This document shows positions 8,311 through 17,200 of a DNA stretch of 47,371 bases, one piece after another. The position numbers and the translations under genes were made by a program. Within the stretch, counting starts at the first letter, position 1, and each line of letters begins with the position of its first letter. The notes under the pieces are model-generated. The model was not told the DNA's origin and searched no databases. It worked only from the letters and a program-made list of their open reading frames with translations. Origin of the DNA: Bacillus changyiensis (GTDB lineage: Bacteria > Bacillota > Bacilli > Bacillales > Bacillaceae); NCBI RefSeq assembly GCF_027706145.1, contig NZ_JAQFWW010000010.1, forward strand, positions 1 through 47,371, in the 5' to 3' direction.

Positions 8311-8895
8311 TACTCTTTAGAATAAATAATATTCATATCGCTCTATATGTTTGAGAATTTGAAAAAAACGTTTACTGGTTATATATTGTGATCTAGCTTT
8401 TATTGTAGCAACAAAAACACTAGTTTGTCCATCTCTTTGCAAACTTTATACTTGCTTTGAGTCATTTACCCCCTTATAAATCCCGCTAATAGTTCGTACA
8501 AAATAACGTCATCAGAATTGGTGCACGACTAAGACAAGAACCCCACCCTATAAAAGATGGAGCCTTGTTTTTATTGATGACTTTATATGTCTTACATTCT
8601 TTCTTGGACTCCAAGCTTTAGATCAACGGTCTGGCACGAAAATGAATTTTTGGTACAACTCATTAAGAAACAACTGGATACATAAAACCAAGGAGACAAA
8701 AAAGGAAGTCAGAGAATTACTCATCAATATTAAGAAAATCAGAATGTCCTTGTCTATTATTCTTTATTAGAGTTTCGGCATAAACTTCAGCTTGATTACT
8801 TATATTCTGATAAAAGTAACAGAAGAGATTGACCTCGGTTCAGCCTATCTCTCCCCTCTTTATCATCATTCGAATGTGGTCTGTCAGCGTTTGAG
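8300..8895. other. Intergenic stretch, no clear gene
   Basis: A weak terminator-like repeat lies at 8535-8570 (CAAGAACCCC to GGAGCCTTG, then a T run, plus strand). A 42-codon plus frame (8642-8770, starting MNFWYNSLRNNWIHKTKETK) has no known motif and no good ribosome site. Nothing else was recognised. Confidence 0.4.
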
Positions 8896-9726
8896 TTAAC
8901 GGTTGACAACTCTTTGAATATGAATAGCCAAGTAGAATTTTTCATTATTTGTGAGATTGTAATCAAATTGATTTTGGATGTATTGATTAATCTTCTCTGT
9001 ACATTCGAATGCTGCTTGATGCTTCTTGCGAACAGTCTCAAACAAAAGTGGATCATCATCATCAATATACGTTTTGTTATATAGTCTTTGGGCAAAAAAC
9101 TTTAAATGGGTAACAAATCGAAAGTAATTTAGTGATTCCTCGTCAAAATCGATTTTAAAATGGTATTTTACTATATTCAAAATGTCCTGCATCACGTTTG
9201 TAATATTGGCGACGTTTGGCATTTCCTGACTAAGTTCAGCATTGACAATATGCATAGCGATAAAGCTTGCTTCATCCTCTGGCAAAAGCACACCTAGTTT
9301 TTCTTGTATGATTTGCAAAGCTTCCATGCCAATAGCAAACTCTTGATCGTAAAACCTTTTAATTTCCCACAGTAATGCATTTTTGATATCGTATCCCTTT
9401 TTATTTCGTTCTATAGCAAAGTGAATATGATCTGTTAATGAGAGATAAATGCTATCATTAAGATTTCTTCCGAGCCTGCTTTTTTGAACCTTCATAATTT
9501 CCTCTGTCACTTCCATATATTCAATCGGAACTTCATATAAAAGTGTTTTAAATTTTTCAGATATATCATTATTTTTCAGTTCAAAGACTTTCTCAATTTT
9601 AGCTTCTTCGACAAGATCTCCTGATTTTTTCTGAAACGCCAAACCTCTGCCCATGACAACTAACTCTTCGTTTTTTTCATCAAACGCACTGATTACGTTG
9701 TTGTTGTATACTTTGGCTATTTTCAT
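8896..9726 (-). CDS. licT: LicT, BglG-family transcription antiterminator
   Basis: The 276-residue protein has the RNA-binding CAT domain (1-56) and two PTS regulation domains (about 65-170 and 171-276). Conserved phosphorylatable histidines are visible in LTDHIHFAI, AMHIVNAE, VTHLKFF and AIHIQRVV. It binds a RAT hairpin in nascent mRNA and prevents termination when beta-glucosides are present; the PTS controls it through phosphorylation. A RAT/terminator pair lies before bglP upstream, so it most likely controls its own operon. It is the third gene of bglP-bglH-licT, 62 bases after bglH, with ribosome site AGGTGG. Confidence 0.9.
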   Translation of the reverse strand: MKIAKVYNNNVISAFDEKNEELVVMGRGLAFQKKSGDLVEEAKIEKVFELKNNDISEKFKTLLYEVPIEYMEVTEEIMKVQKSRLGRNLNDSIYLSLTDHIHFAIERNKKGYDIKNALLWEIKRFYDQEFAIGMEALQIIQEKLGVLLPEDEASFIAMHIVNAELSQEMPNVANITNVMQDILNIVKYHFKIDFDEESLNYFRFVTHLKFFAQRLYNKTYIDDDDPLLFETVRKKHQAAFECTEKINQYIQNQFDYNLTNNEKFYLAIHIQRVVNR

Positions 9727-9788
9727 TTGACCACCTATAAGTTTTATTATGATTCTTTTCTCATGATAATAGAAAATGATTCAACAAC

Positions 9789-11240
<1,452 letters not shown>

Positions 11241-13136
11241 TTATTTTGTAACTAGTGTATATAATAGTTCACCAGTTTTCACTTGGTTTTGCTTTGTTAA
11301 CTCTATGTTGTATTCTTTTTGGTTTGTCACAAGGATTGGTGTTGTTAACGATTTACCAGCATTTTTAATTTCCTCAATATCAAACTTGATCAGTAATTGG
11401 CCCTTTTCAACATGATCCCCTTGAGTAACATGAGCAGTGAAAAACTGTCCATCAAGCTGAACTGTGTCCATACCAATGTGAATCAAAATATCTGCTCCTG
11501 AGTCCATTGTAATACCAATTGCATGATTGGTTGAGAATAAAGCTGACACTTTGCCTGATACTGGGGCAAACAATTGACCTTCACTTGGTTCAATTGCAAT
11601 ACCATGTCCTAATGCACCAGATGAAAATGCAGCATCTTGAACTTCAGATAATGCTACGACTTTTCCGTTTAATGGACTGACAACTTCATTAGTGGCAACG
11701 TTTTCATTTGTTGTTGAAGTTGTATTTGACGTTTGTTTTTGTTTGTTAATTCCACCGAATAATAATGTTAGAACAAATGCTAGAACAAACCCAACAACTA
11801 TTGAGATGATGGTCCCATAGAAGCCAAAATCAATTCCTGCAGGATTGATGTAAGACGGAATTCCAAAGATACCGAGACCGCCAGCAATGTAACACTTTAT
11901 ACTTAAAGAACCAGCAATTGCTCCACCTACTGCTGCACCAATACAGCTAATGATAAATGGTTTTTTTAATGGAAGTGTAACCCCGTAAATCGCTGGCTCT
12001 GTAACACCAAAGATACCGGAAATAAAGGCTGGAATACTTAATGATTTTAACTTTTTGTTCTTTGTTCTGATCATGATCGCTAATACCGCTCCAATTTGGG
12101 CAAATGATGCAGCAAATATAGGGGCGAAGATGGTCGCATCATAACCTAAAGTTGCAATATTGTTAAAACCAATTGGCACTAATCCCCAATGAAGGCCGAA
12201 GATGACAAATACTTGCCAAAAACCACCTAAAATGAAACCTGCAACAATAGGACTTATGTTATAGATGGCTAATGTTCCTTGACCTAGTAAACTTCCTGCC
12301 CATGTGGCGATAGGACCGATTATCATAAATGTAAGTGGTACAACAATGACTAATGTTAATAATGGTACAACAAATGTTTTCACTACATTTGGAATAATGG
12401 TCTTGAGCCATTTTTCCACTTTAGCTGCAAAATACGAAGAGATGATAATCGGAATAACAGATGAAGAATACGTCATTAAAATAACTGGAATACCTAAAAA
12501 AGTCACATAGATTGGTGATTCAAACATTGTTCCTGCAAAAACAGTATAAAGAGGTTTACCAGTTGTTAATGTTGAAAGTGTTGGGTAAACTAATGCTGCC
12601 CCGATGGCCATCCCAATAAATGGAGTGCCGCCAAATTTCTTAATTGCTGTATACCCTAAGAAAATTGGTAGAAAGTAAAACAGTGAATCACCAGTAGCAT
12701 TTAAAATTTGATATGTACCTGATGTATTTTCTAACCAGCCAAGTGCTACAAATAACGCATTAAAACCTTTGATCATCCCTGTCGCTGCTAATATACCAAG
12801 AACTGGTGTAAAAATACTTGAAATCATATCAATAAAGCGACTAAACAGCGATCCGTTTAAATTCTCTTCTTCCACAGAACCTATATCTTGGAATCCTCCT
12901 ACTGCAACCACTGCTTTATAGACATCTGGAACATGATTTCCAATCACAACTTGATATTGACCACCGCTTTTCATTACGGTCACAACACCATCCATATTCT
13001 TTAATACTTCTGTTTTCGCTTTACTTTCATTCTTCAGCTTAAATCGGAGACGGGTAATACAGTGAACAACATTGGAAACGTTTTCAATTCCACCGACATT
13101 TGCAATAATATCTTTAGCTAACTGTTGATATTTCAC
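11241..13136 (-). CDS. bglP: Beta-glucoside PTS permease EIIBCA
   Basis: The 631-residue membrane transporter has domains in the order IIB (1-90, phosphorylated Cys in VVHCITRLRFKL), IIC (about 105-470, roughly ten helices) and IIA (about 495-631, His in ILIHIGMDTVQLDG). It imports and phosphorylates aryl-beta-glucosides. I place the start at GTG 13136 after GGAAGGG. The longer frame up to 13199 would read through the regulatory terminator. It is the first gene of the operon, under CcpA and LicT control as judged from its leader. Confidence 0.93.
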   Translation of the reverse strand: MKYQQLAKDIIANVGGIENVSNVVHCITRLRFKLKNESKAKTEVLKNMDGVVTVMKSGGQYQVVIGNHVPDVYKAVVAVGGFQDIGSVEEENLNGSLFSRFIDMISSIFTPVLGILAATGMIKGFNALFVALGWLENTSGTYQILNATGDSLFYFLPIFLGYTAIKKFGGTPFIGMAIGAALVYPTLSTLTTGKPLYTVFAGTMFESPIYVTFLGIPVILMTYSSSVIPIIISSYFAAKVEKWLKTIIPNVVKTFVVPLLTLVIVVPLTFMIIGPIATWAGSLLGQGTLAIYNISPIVAGFILGGFWQVFVIFGLHWGLVPIGFNNIATLGYDATIFAPIFAASFAQIGAVLAIMIRTKNKKLKSLSIPAFISGIFGVTEPAIYGVTLPLKKPFIISCIGAAVGGAIAGSLSIKCYIAGGLGIFGIPSYINPAGIDFGFYGTIISIVVGFVLAFVLTLLFGGINKQKQTSNTTSTTNENVATNEVVSPLNGKVVALSEVQDAAFSSGALGHGIAIEPSEGQLFAPVSGKVSALFSTNHAIGITMDSGADILIHIGMDTVQLDGQFFTAHVTQGDHVEKGQLLIKFDIEEIKNAGKSLTTPILVTNQKEYNIELTKQNQVKTGELLYTLVTK

Positions 13137-13166
13137 TTTTGACCCTTCCTTCTTGAATTTTTTGCA

Positions 13167-13232
13167 AATAAAAAACCTGAGCCGACCAGAATTATTCACA
13201 GCTAAAAAAGCGTGATCTAGTCAGTCCAGGTT
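13167..13232 (-). terminator. Leader terminator controlled by LicT
   Basis: On the minus strand AACCTGGACTGAC (revcomp of 13220-13232) pairs, with wobbles, with GTCGGCTCAGGTT (revcomp of 13174-13186), followed by TTTTTTATTT. Its first strand shares bases with the 3' arm of the RAT, so the two folds exclude each other. Confidence 0.85.
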
Positions 13233-13255
13233 ATGCCCACTTAAGGTAACATTCC
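13229..13255 (-). promoter_or_regulatory. RAT ribonucleic antiterminator, LicT target
   Basis: The minus strand reads GGAATGTTACC, a short loop region, then GGGCATAACC. This matches the BglG-family RAT consensus, which starts GGATTGTTAC and ends GGCAAAACC, in length and asymmetric pairing. It overlaps the terminator by four bases. Confidence 0.85.
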
Positions 13256-13287
13256 TTCAAGGAATTTATGAAGTTCTATTTGCTCAT

Positions 13288-13317
13288 AATTTACCATGGG
13301 TATTTAGTTTGTGTCAA
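13288..13317 (-). promoter_or_regulatory. Promoter of bglP-bglH-licT
   Basis: TTGACA (13312-13317), an 18-base spacer and TAAATT (13288-13293) on the minus strand. Transcription would start about 30 bases before the RAT. Confidence 0.75.
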
Positions 13318-13325
13318 CGCTTTCT
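13312..13325 (-). promoter_or_regulatory. cre site, CcpA operator
   Basis: AGAAAGCGTTGACA matches 13 of 14 positions of the catabolite-responsive element consensus TGWNANCGNTNWCA and covers the -35 box. Glucose repression by CcpA is inferred. Confidence 0.8.
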
Positions 13326-13329
13326 TTTA

Positions 13330-13765
13330 AAAAAATGAAAATAAAGTCCTTAAATCATGATTTGACTAAATTCTTAGAGAGTTAGATGCTTATATCTTCT
13401 CTGTTGCTTTTCCTGATGAAACAAATGAAGTCTAACGGATAGTGTTTAATGGTTTTCTAAATCGCTTTCTTTTATCGTTGATTATATTGCAATTTAACCA
13501 TACCTTTTGCACCTGTAGGATTTTTGTGAGTATGGACAACGTTTTCTAATGATTTCTATCTTTCATCTTGTCCTTGGAGCTTTTGTGGTCCCTTGTTTGT
13601 AGATGAGATTATGGAAGTAAAATAACGGTTGTGTCAATGTCCGTAAGTAAGAAGAGGAATATAACTTGTACGATGTTATTTTGTAAGGGATATTTTTTTC
13701 CATAAAGGTTCTGCTAATTTTAAAAAATTATGTTGGTTTTTAACCCTCTGTAAGTCTGTATATTT
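13330..13765 (-). pseudogene. Gene-poor stretch with a possible toxin-tip remnant
   Basis: No intact gene is seen. On the minus strand about 13590-13472, one frame reads KLQGQDER, a stop, then KSLENVVHTHKNPTGAKGM and a little more before its end. This looks like a decayed C-terminal domain rather than random sequence. It lies just downstream of an SMI1/KNR4 gene, where orphan toxin tips are often found. The family was not recognised and the call is weak. Confidence 0.3.
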
Positions 13766-14302
13766 TTACTCTTCACTACAATCATAGACATTATCATTTA
13801 CTAACCCTTTAATGAAGCTTTCAAAATTATTAGCTAACCATGTAATTTCATAGTCGTTTTCTTGGTCAATGTGCACCACACAAGGTTCACCATTAGGGCC
13901 ACATTCTCTATAATCCAAAAAAATCATATCATGTCCTGCTGAAGGGCAATCTGATATAGCTACTCCGATATTTGGATAGTCCCACTCATCAATCCAAAAT
14001 TCACTCCCAAATTCCCCGCCTAATGAGCAACTACTCTCATAACCAATACCAAATATACCGGATATAGCTATATGGTCTTCTGCCCAAGATGTTGCTGTGG
14101 TGGTAGGAAAACAAGTATTTATAGGAATCCCCCCATTATGTCTTTTCATTAACCATACATAAGATTTTGGCAGCCTATATCCTAAATCTCTTTCAATTTT
14201 AGTTATCATTTCATTTGAAGGAGGATCAGAAACATAATTCTTTTTTGCATACTCACTGTCATCCCAAAAATTATCAAAATTACAACCAGAAAAATAAGTC
14301 AT
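13766..14302 (-). CDS. SMI1/KNR4 (SUKH) family protein, probable immunity protein
   Basis: The 178-residue cytoplasmic protein has the SUKH core: IERDLGYRLPKSYVWLMKRHNGG (about 36-58) and later IFGIGYE, then WDYPNIGVAISDCPSAGHDMIFLDY (about 127-151). Such proteins protect cells against polymorphic toxins of the LXG, WapA or similar kinds. The ATG follows AAAGGAA. No complete toxin gene is beside it. It may guard against toxins of neighbours or be left over from a lost toxin. Confidence 0.82.
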   Translation of the reverse strand: MTYFSGCNFDNFWDDSEYAKKNYVSDPPSNEMITKIERDLGYRLPKSYVWLMKRHNGGIPINTCFPTTTATSWAEDHIAISGIFGIGYESSCSLGGEFGSEFWIDEWDYPNIGVAISDCPSAGHDMIFLDYRECGPNGEPCVVHIDQENDYEITWLANNFESFIKGLVNDNVYDCSEE

Positions 14303-14477
14303 AGAGTTAAGTTCCTTTCAACTACATCACTTTGATTTGTTTTTTATAACATTAGCTATACTACCAATTTTTATATTAAACTAACTTGTGTCTTTAGTAC
14401 AACAACAAGCACGGTCATTAAGAGATCGATCTTACTCAATATTTAATGACATTAGGTCCTTTTAAAATATAACCAAC

Positions 14478-14534
14478 CAAAGAGAGGGCTTCACCCAACT
14501 GTATTGTTGTGATGAAACCCTCTCTTTGTTTTTA
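14478..14534 (+). terminator. Long inverted repeat with T run
   Basis: CAAAGAGAGGG (14478-14488) is exactly complementary to CCCTCTCTTTG (14518-14528). On the plus strand it is followed by TTTTTAACC. It lies just after the stop of the minus-strand SbtA-like gene, so it may end that transcript despite the better T run on the other side. Confidence 0.6.
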
Positions 14535-14547
14535 ACCCCTTAATTTA

Positions 14548-15528
14548 TCATACCATTAGGCTAGATAACCAAAAGTAAAATGGAATACCGAAAATAAGAT
14601 TAAAGGGTAGTGTTAGGCCTAAAGAAGAACCAACATAAACTCCAGAGTTTGCTTCAATTATAGAATGTTCGATAGCTGCTGGTGCTGCAATGTAGGACGA
14701 ACTTGCAGTTAGTACACCCAAAATAAAAGTTCCTCCATGGGATAAACCAATAAAATCACCAACAAGAATACCAATAAGCCCACCAATGATAGGAAGAATG
14801 AATACATAAGCAAAAGAATACCATTTTATACCTTTTAAATCTCTAATTCGTTGTGTCGCTATCATTCCCATATGAAGTAAAAAAATACTGAGAACACCAT
14901 AGAACAAATCACCAAAAAGCGGCTTAATCATAAGGAGTCCATCCTCATGAGCTATCAAACCAATGAAGATACCCCCAATTAAAAGGAAGATACTTTTTCC
15001 AAAAAAAGCTTCCTTTACAACTTCAGTCAAACCTGATGTTAAATATCCTTCTTTTTTTTGTGTAAAAATTTTATACAGTATAATTGCAGTGATGATGGCT
15101 GGCCCTTCCATAATAACAAGAATAGCTGGCATATAGTCCTCATATGGGACTTCCATTTTATCTAAAAAAGATAGTCCTGCAACAAATGTTACAGCACTCA
15201 CTGAACCATAATGAGCAGCCAAAGCTAGAGAGTTCGGAGTATCAAATTTGAACACTTTTTTTATAAGAAGATAAGAAATGGTTAACATGAGAAAACTTAA
15301 AAACAAAGCGCTTAAAATCACTACAAACATATCTTCTATTGAAGCGTGTTTAAGTTTGGTTCCACCTTTAATACCAATGGTAAATAGAATGATCATCGTG
15401 TAACCCGTATAAAAAGCCTCTGGAACTTTAAGGTCAGAATTCACCAATGTTGCGATTATACCCAGGATAAAGAACAAAATTAACGGAGACAAAAGGTTTA
15501 TGTATACTATTTCTAAAACTAGCCCCAT
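14548..15528 (-). CDS. SbtA-type sodium-dependent bicarbonate permease
   Basis: The 326-residue membrane protein has about ten helices in two similar halves, with the family features PEAFYTGYTMIILFTIGIKGG (about 36-56), LAAHYGSVSAVTF and GVLTASSSYIAAPAAIEHS near the end. SbtA imports bicarbonate with sodium in cyanobacteria; many other bacteria carry homologues of unproven substrate. The ATG follows AAGGAGAAAAC. No SbtB-like regulatory gene is adjacent. It stands alone between an SMI1 gene and the prophage attachment site. Confidence 0.82.
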   Translation of the reverse strand: MGLVLEIVYINLLSPLILFFILGIIATLVNSDLKVPEAFYTGYTMIILFTIGIKGGTKLKHASIEDMFVVILSALFLSFLMLTISYLLIKKVFKFDTPNSLALAAHYGSVSAVTFVAGLSFLDKMEVPYEDYMPAILVIMEGPAIITAIILYKIFTQKKEGYLTSGLTEVVKEAFFGKSIFLLIGGIFIGLIAHEDGLLMIKPLFGDLFYGVLSIFLLHMGMIATQRIRDLKGIKWYSFAYVFILPIIGGLIGILVGDFIGLSHGGTFILGVLTASSSYIAAPAAIEHSIIEANSGVYVGSSLGLTLPFNLIFGIPFYFWLSSLMV

Positions 15529-15748
15529 TTAGTTTTCTCCTTTTTAAGTCTTTAACAAATATTAAATGTATATTTATTTCATTATTTTACCCATAGGTCA
15601 TTCTGTTATTCTGCCTATTTGTTTGTGAAAAAAGAGCAGTGTGGATTTTTGATGTATTAAGCTCCATCATAAACTGACTGCTAATTAAATTTTATAATCA
15701 AAGTATACTAAGAGCTAAAAGGGCTTTTTCCAATAAGACGTCGGGGAA

Positions 15749-15925
15749 CTACATTTCGGCGCTTGCCTTTTTTTCCTTGATAAGATCTGATTCCCGAGCC
15801 TTTGCAAGCTTTGTGAACATTAAAATTCCAAGACCTGCGAGAAGTTCAATTAATGTTAAAGAAAAGACAGCAGACCTTTTCCATATCAATTCACAAAAAA
15901 ATGTGGGTGTTTTGTAGGTGTTCAT
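15749..15925 (-). pseudogene. Small membrane ORF, perhaps the 3' remnant of a transporter
   Basis: From ATG 15925 the frame gives 58 residues with one helix (about SAVFSLTLIELLAGLGILMF) and a charged tail FTKLAKARESDLIKEKKAS. This resembles the last helix and tail of a major facilitator transporter, but nothing upstream encodes the rest. There is no clear ribosome site. It may equally be a chance frame behind the rpsI terminator. Confidence 0.3.
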
Positions 15926-15935
15926 GGTTATTGAG

Positions 15936-15976
15936 CATAAGAAAGACCCTTTCCACATAAGTGAAAAGAGCCTTTG
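15936..15976 (-). terminator. Terminator originally belonging to rpsI
   Basis: GAAAAGAGCCTTT (15963-15975) pairs imperfectly with AAAGACCCTTTC (15942-15953), followed on the minus strand by a short T-rich tail. It lies 14 bases beyond the rpsI stop, so it is probably the host terminator. Confidence 0.6.
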
Positions 15977-15989
15977 AAACGTAGAAAAA

Positions 15990-16055
15990 TTAACGTTTTG
16001 AGAACTGAGGTGCACGACGAGCGCCTTTAAGACCGTATTTTTTACGTTCTTTCAT
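15990..16055 (-). other. rpsI 3'-end fragment: prophage attachment site
   Basis: The minus strand encodes MKERKKYGLKGARRAPQF plus SKR and a stop, the conserved C-terminus of ribosomal protein S9. Just upstream (16056 on) similarity ends, and no rest of the gene is in the window. A 66-base copy of a gene end beside a prophage is the usual mark of site-specific integration into a 3' end. The intact rpsI should lie at the other prophage end, right of the window. The recombination core should lie within this segment. Confidence 0.85.
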
Positions 16056-16165
16056 CAGTGGTTTATTTAAAGTTTCTTAGCAATATTCAAAGCCCAACAA
16101 ATCAACATTTATGAAAAACACATACCGTAATGTTTTTTAACTTTATTTACTTTTGTGGGTGTTTG

Positions 16166-16199
16166 TGTGGGTACCCACATACTTTCTTTACGATATAAT
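16166..16199 (+). promoter_or_regulatory. Promoter with palindromic operator
   Basis: TATAAT (16194-16199) is preceded not by a normal -35 but by the perfect 14-bp palindrome TGTGGGTACCCACA (16166-16179) covering the -35 zone. A half-copy TGTGGGTG lies just upstream (16154-16161). Control of the small gene at 16231 by a dimeric protein is inferred. Confidence 0.55.
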
Positions 16200-16230
16200 A
16201 AAACCAACAACACAAAAGGGACGTGGAAAA

Positions 16231-16383
16231 ATGAGCATCAACAAAATTAGATCAGCAATGTACAAGTCGGCTAAAATTTTAGGAGATGTCAATGCGGTTA
16301 AAAAAGGGAAAGTAGGGAAACGCATCGTCCGTCGTGCTGCCGGAAAAACGACAGGAAAATTGTTAGGTAAACTATTCAAATAG
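16231..16383 (+). CDS. Small basic protein, unknown
   Basis: The 50-residue peptide starts MSINKIRSAMYKSAKILGDV and ends in an Arg/Lys/Gly-rich region (GKRIVRRAAGKTTGKLLGKL). It has no membrane helix. Very similar small proteins are, from memory, common near Bacillus prophage ends, but no function is known. The start at 16231 follows AAAGGGACG; the longer frame from 16153 would cross the promoter. With its own promoter on the strand opposite to the late genes, it is probably expressed in the lysogen. Confidence 0.6.
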   Translation: MSINKIRSAMYKSAKILGDVNAVKKGKVGKRIVRRAAGKTTGKLLGKLFK

Positions 16384-16388
16384 GATAC

Positions 16389-16417
16389 GAAAAAAGCCCT
16401 TCTCATTAGAGTTGGGC
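16389..16417 (-). terminator. Terminator of the left YonT-like cassette
   Basis: GCCC-CTC and GAG-GGGC arms pair in the minus-strand RNA, followed by TTTTTTCG. It lies immediately after the helix-turn-helix gene. Confidence 0.7.
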
Positions 16418-16418
16418 C

Positions 16419-16661
16419 TCATTCATATGGCCGGTATTTTTTTCGACCGGCTTCAAGCTCCTGCTTTAACTGAATAACATCACTTCGGAAAAGCAAGTTT
16501 AACTGTCCTATTTTTTTGATTGGTTTAATTCGTCCATCCTTAATTAATTTGCTCAAGCGTTGCTTATTTACGTTCAATATTTCCTGTGCCTCTGATGCGC
16601 CGAGGACTTCATTTTCTATAAAGTCCTCAACGTCCTGGCGGCTTTTTAAATGAAATTCCAT
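16419..16661 (-). CDS. Small helix-turn-helix protein, left cassette
   Basis: The 80-residue protein has an excisionase/MerR-like winged helix-turn-helix: ASEAQEILNVNKQRLSKLIK (about 22-41), then DGRIKPIKKIGQLNLLFRSD. It is a paralogue of the protein at 42993-43205, sharing the N-terminal layout with a VEDFIENEV-like stretch, the helix-turn-helix and the LKPLK/IKPIKK wing. It likely binds DNA, perhaps the cassette promoter where an inverted repeat is seen (17034-17047). The ATG follows AAGGAG. It starts two bases after the membrane gene upstream. Confidence 0.72.
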   Translation of the reverse strand: MEFHLKSRQDVEDFIENEVLGASEAQEILNVNKQRLSKLIKDGRIKPIKKIGQLNLLFRSDVIQLKQELEAGRKKYRPYE

Positions 16662-16663
16662 CT

Positions 16664-16825
16664 TTACTTTCTCCTTAACATGTCTTTAATAATCGTAAAT
16701 ACAGTTACGGCCAGTACAATGACCATTGTGGAAGTCGTAAAAAGGTTTGTCCACATTGTACGCATCCCTATAGTTGCCACACTTAATAAGATCAACGAAA
16801 AAATAAATGTTTGTTTTCTCTTCAT
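16664..16825 (-). CDS. YoyJ-like small membrane protein, left cassette
   Basis: From ATG 16825 the protein has 53 residues with two hydrophobic helices (TFIFSLILLSVATIGM and TMVIVLAVTVFTII) and a basic end MLRRK. No Shine-Dalgarno site precedes the start. A plus-strand promoter covers the start codon. Gene order and size match YoyJ of SPbeta, the second gene of the yonT mRNA, whose excess is toxic. The sequence match to YoyJ itself was not checked. Confidence 0.55.
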   Translation of the reverse strand: MKRKQTFIFSLILLSVATIGMRTMWTNLFTTSTMVIVLAVTVFTIIKDMLRRK

Positions 16826-16849
16826 ATTGTATGCTAGACTGATTATAAT
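16821..16849 (+). promoter_or_regulatory. Promoter of an antisense RNA, left cassette
   Basis: TTCATA (16821-16826), a 17-base spacer and TATAAT (16844-16849) fire rightward toward the 3' end of the peptide gene at 16889-16996, which is on the other strand. The RNA would start with the hairpin at 16857-16881. The position equals that of the SR6 antitoxin promoter between yonT and yoyJ. Confidence 0.55.
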
Positions 16850-16856
16850 TATATTA

Positions 16857-16881
16857 GGAAGCGAGTCGATCACTCGCCTCC
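16857..16881. terminator. Strong hairpin between peptide and membrane genes
   Basis: GGAAGCGAGT (16857-16866) and ACTCGCCTCC (16872-16881) pair with one mismatch. It may end the peptide mRNA on the minus strand or form the 5' stem of the antisense RNA. No T run follows. Confidence 0.5.
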
Positions 16882-16888
16882 CTGCTTG

Positions 16889-16996
16889 TTAGTCCTTCTT
16901 ATTATTCTTCTTTGCTTCTGATGATTGTTGGGCAATCCATCCGATAGAAGCAATATAGAAGATAATTTGAAGGACTTTTATCATATTGTCTAGCAT
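16889..16996 (-). CDS. Candidate type I toxin peptide, left cassette
   Basis: The 35-residue peptide starts MLDNMIKVLQIIFYIASIGW and ends AKKNNKKD: one membrane helix and a basic tail, as in YonT- and TxpA-type toxins. The ribosome site GGAGGTGAAG is nearly perfect. It is the first gene of the left cassette and is faced by an opposing promoter. Function is inferred from layout and shape only. Confidence 0.6.
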   Translation of the reverse strand: MLDNMIKVLQIIFYIASIGWIAQQSSEAKKNNKKD

Positions 16997-17018
16997 TTCT
17001 TCACCTCCTTATGTATTT

Positions 17019-17047
17019 ATTATAACATATCTATAGACATAAGTCTA
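17019..17047 (-). promoter_or_regulatory. Promoter and operator of the left cassette
   Basis: On the minus strand TGTTATAAT gives an extended -10 (TATAAT at 17019-17024). An inverted repeat TAGAC-TTAT-GTCTA (17034-17047) lies in the spacer and -35 zone, where no good -35 is seen. A repressor or activator site is inferred; the cassette's own helix-turn-helix protein is a natural candidate. Confidence 0.5.
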
Positions 17048-17200
17048 CAATTATTTTATTAAAATTTTTTTATTGATCAGAAATAATAACCTAGTCCTAA
17101 AGATTCATTTTCTTAGATATGTCTTTTCATTCCACAACATTTATAAAAAGAATGGTAAACTTTTGTATTGGTTACTTACTTTAAAAATGAGGAGAATGGA

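Noticed and set aside
13137..13199. Longer start for bglP
   Set aside because: The extension covers the regulatory terminator; GTG 13136 has a good ribosome site.
15926..16015. N-terminal extension of the 88-residue minus frame into rpsI
   Set aside because: It reads the rpsI end and its terminator in a wrong frame.
15990..16230. tRNA gene as the attachment site
   Set aside because: No cloverleaf is present; the translated sequence clearly gives the S9 C-terminus.
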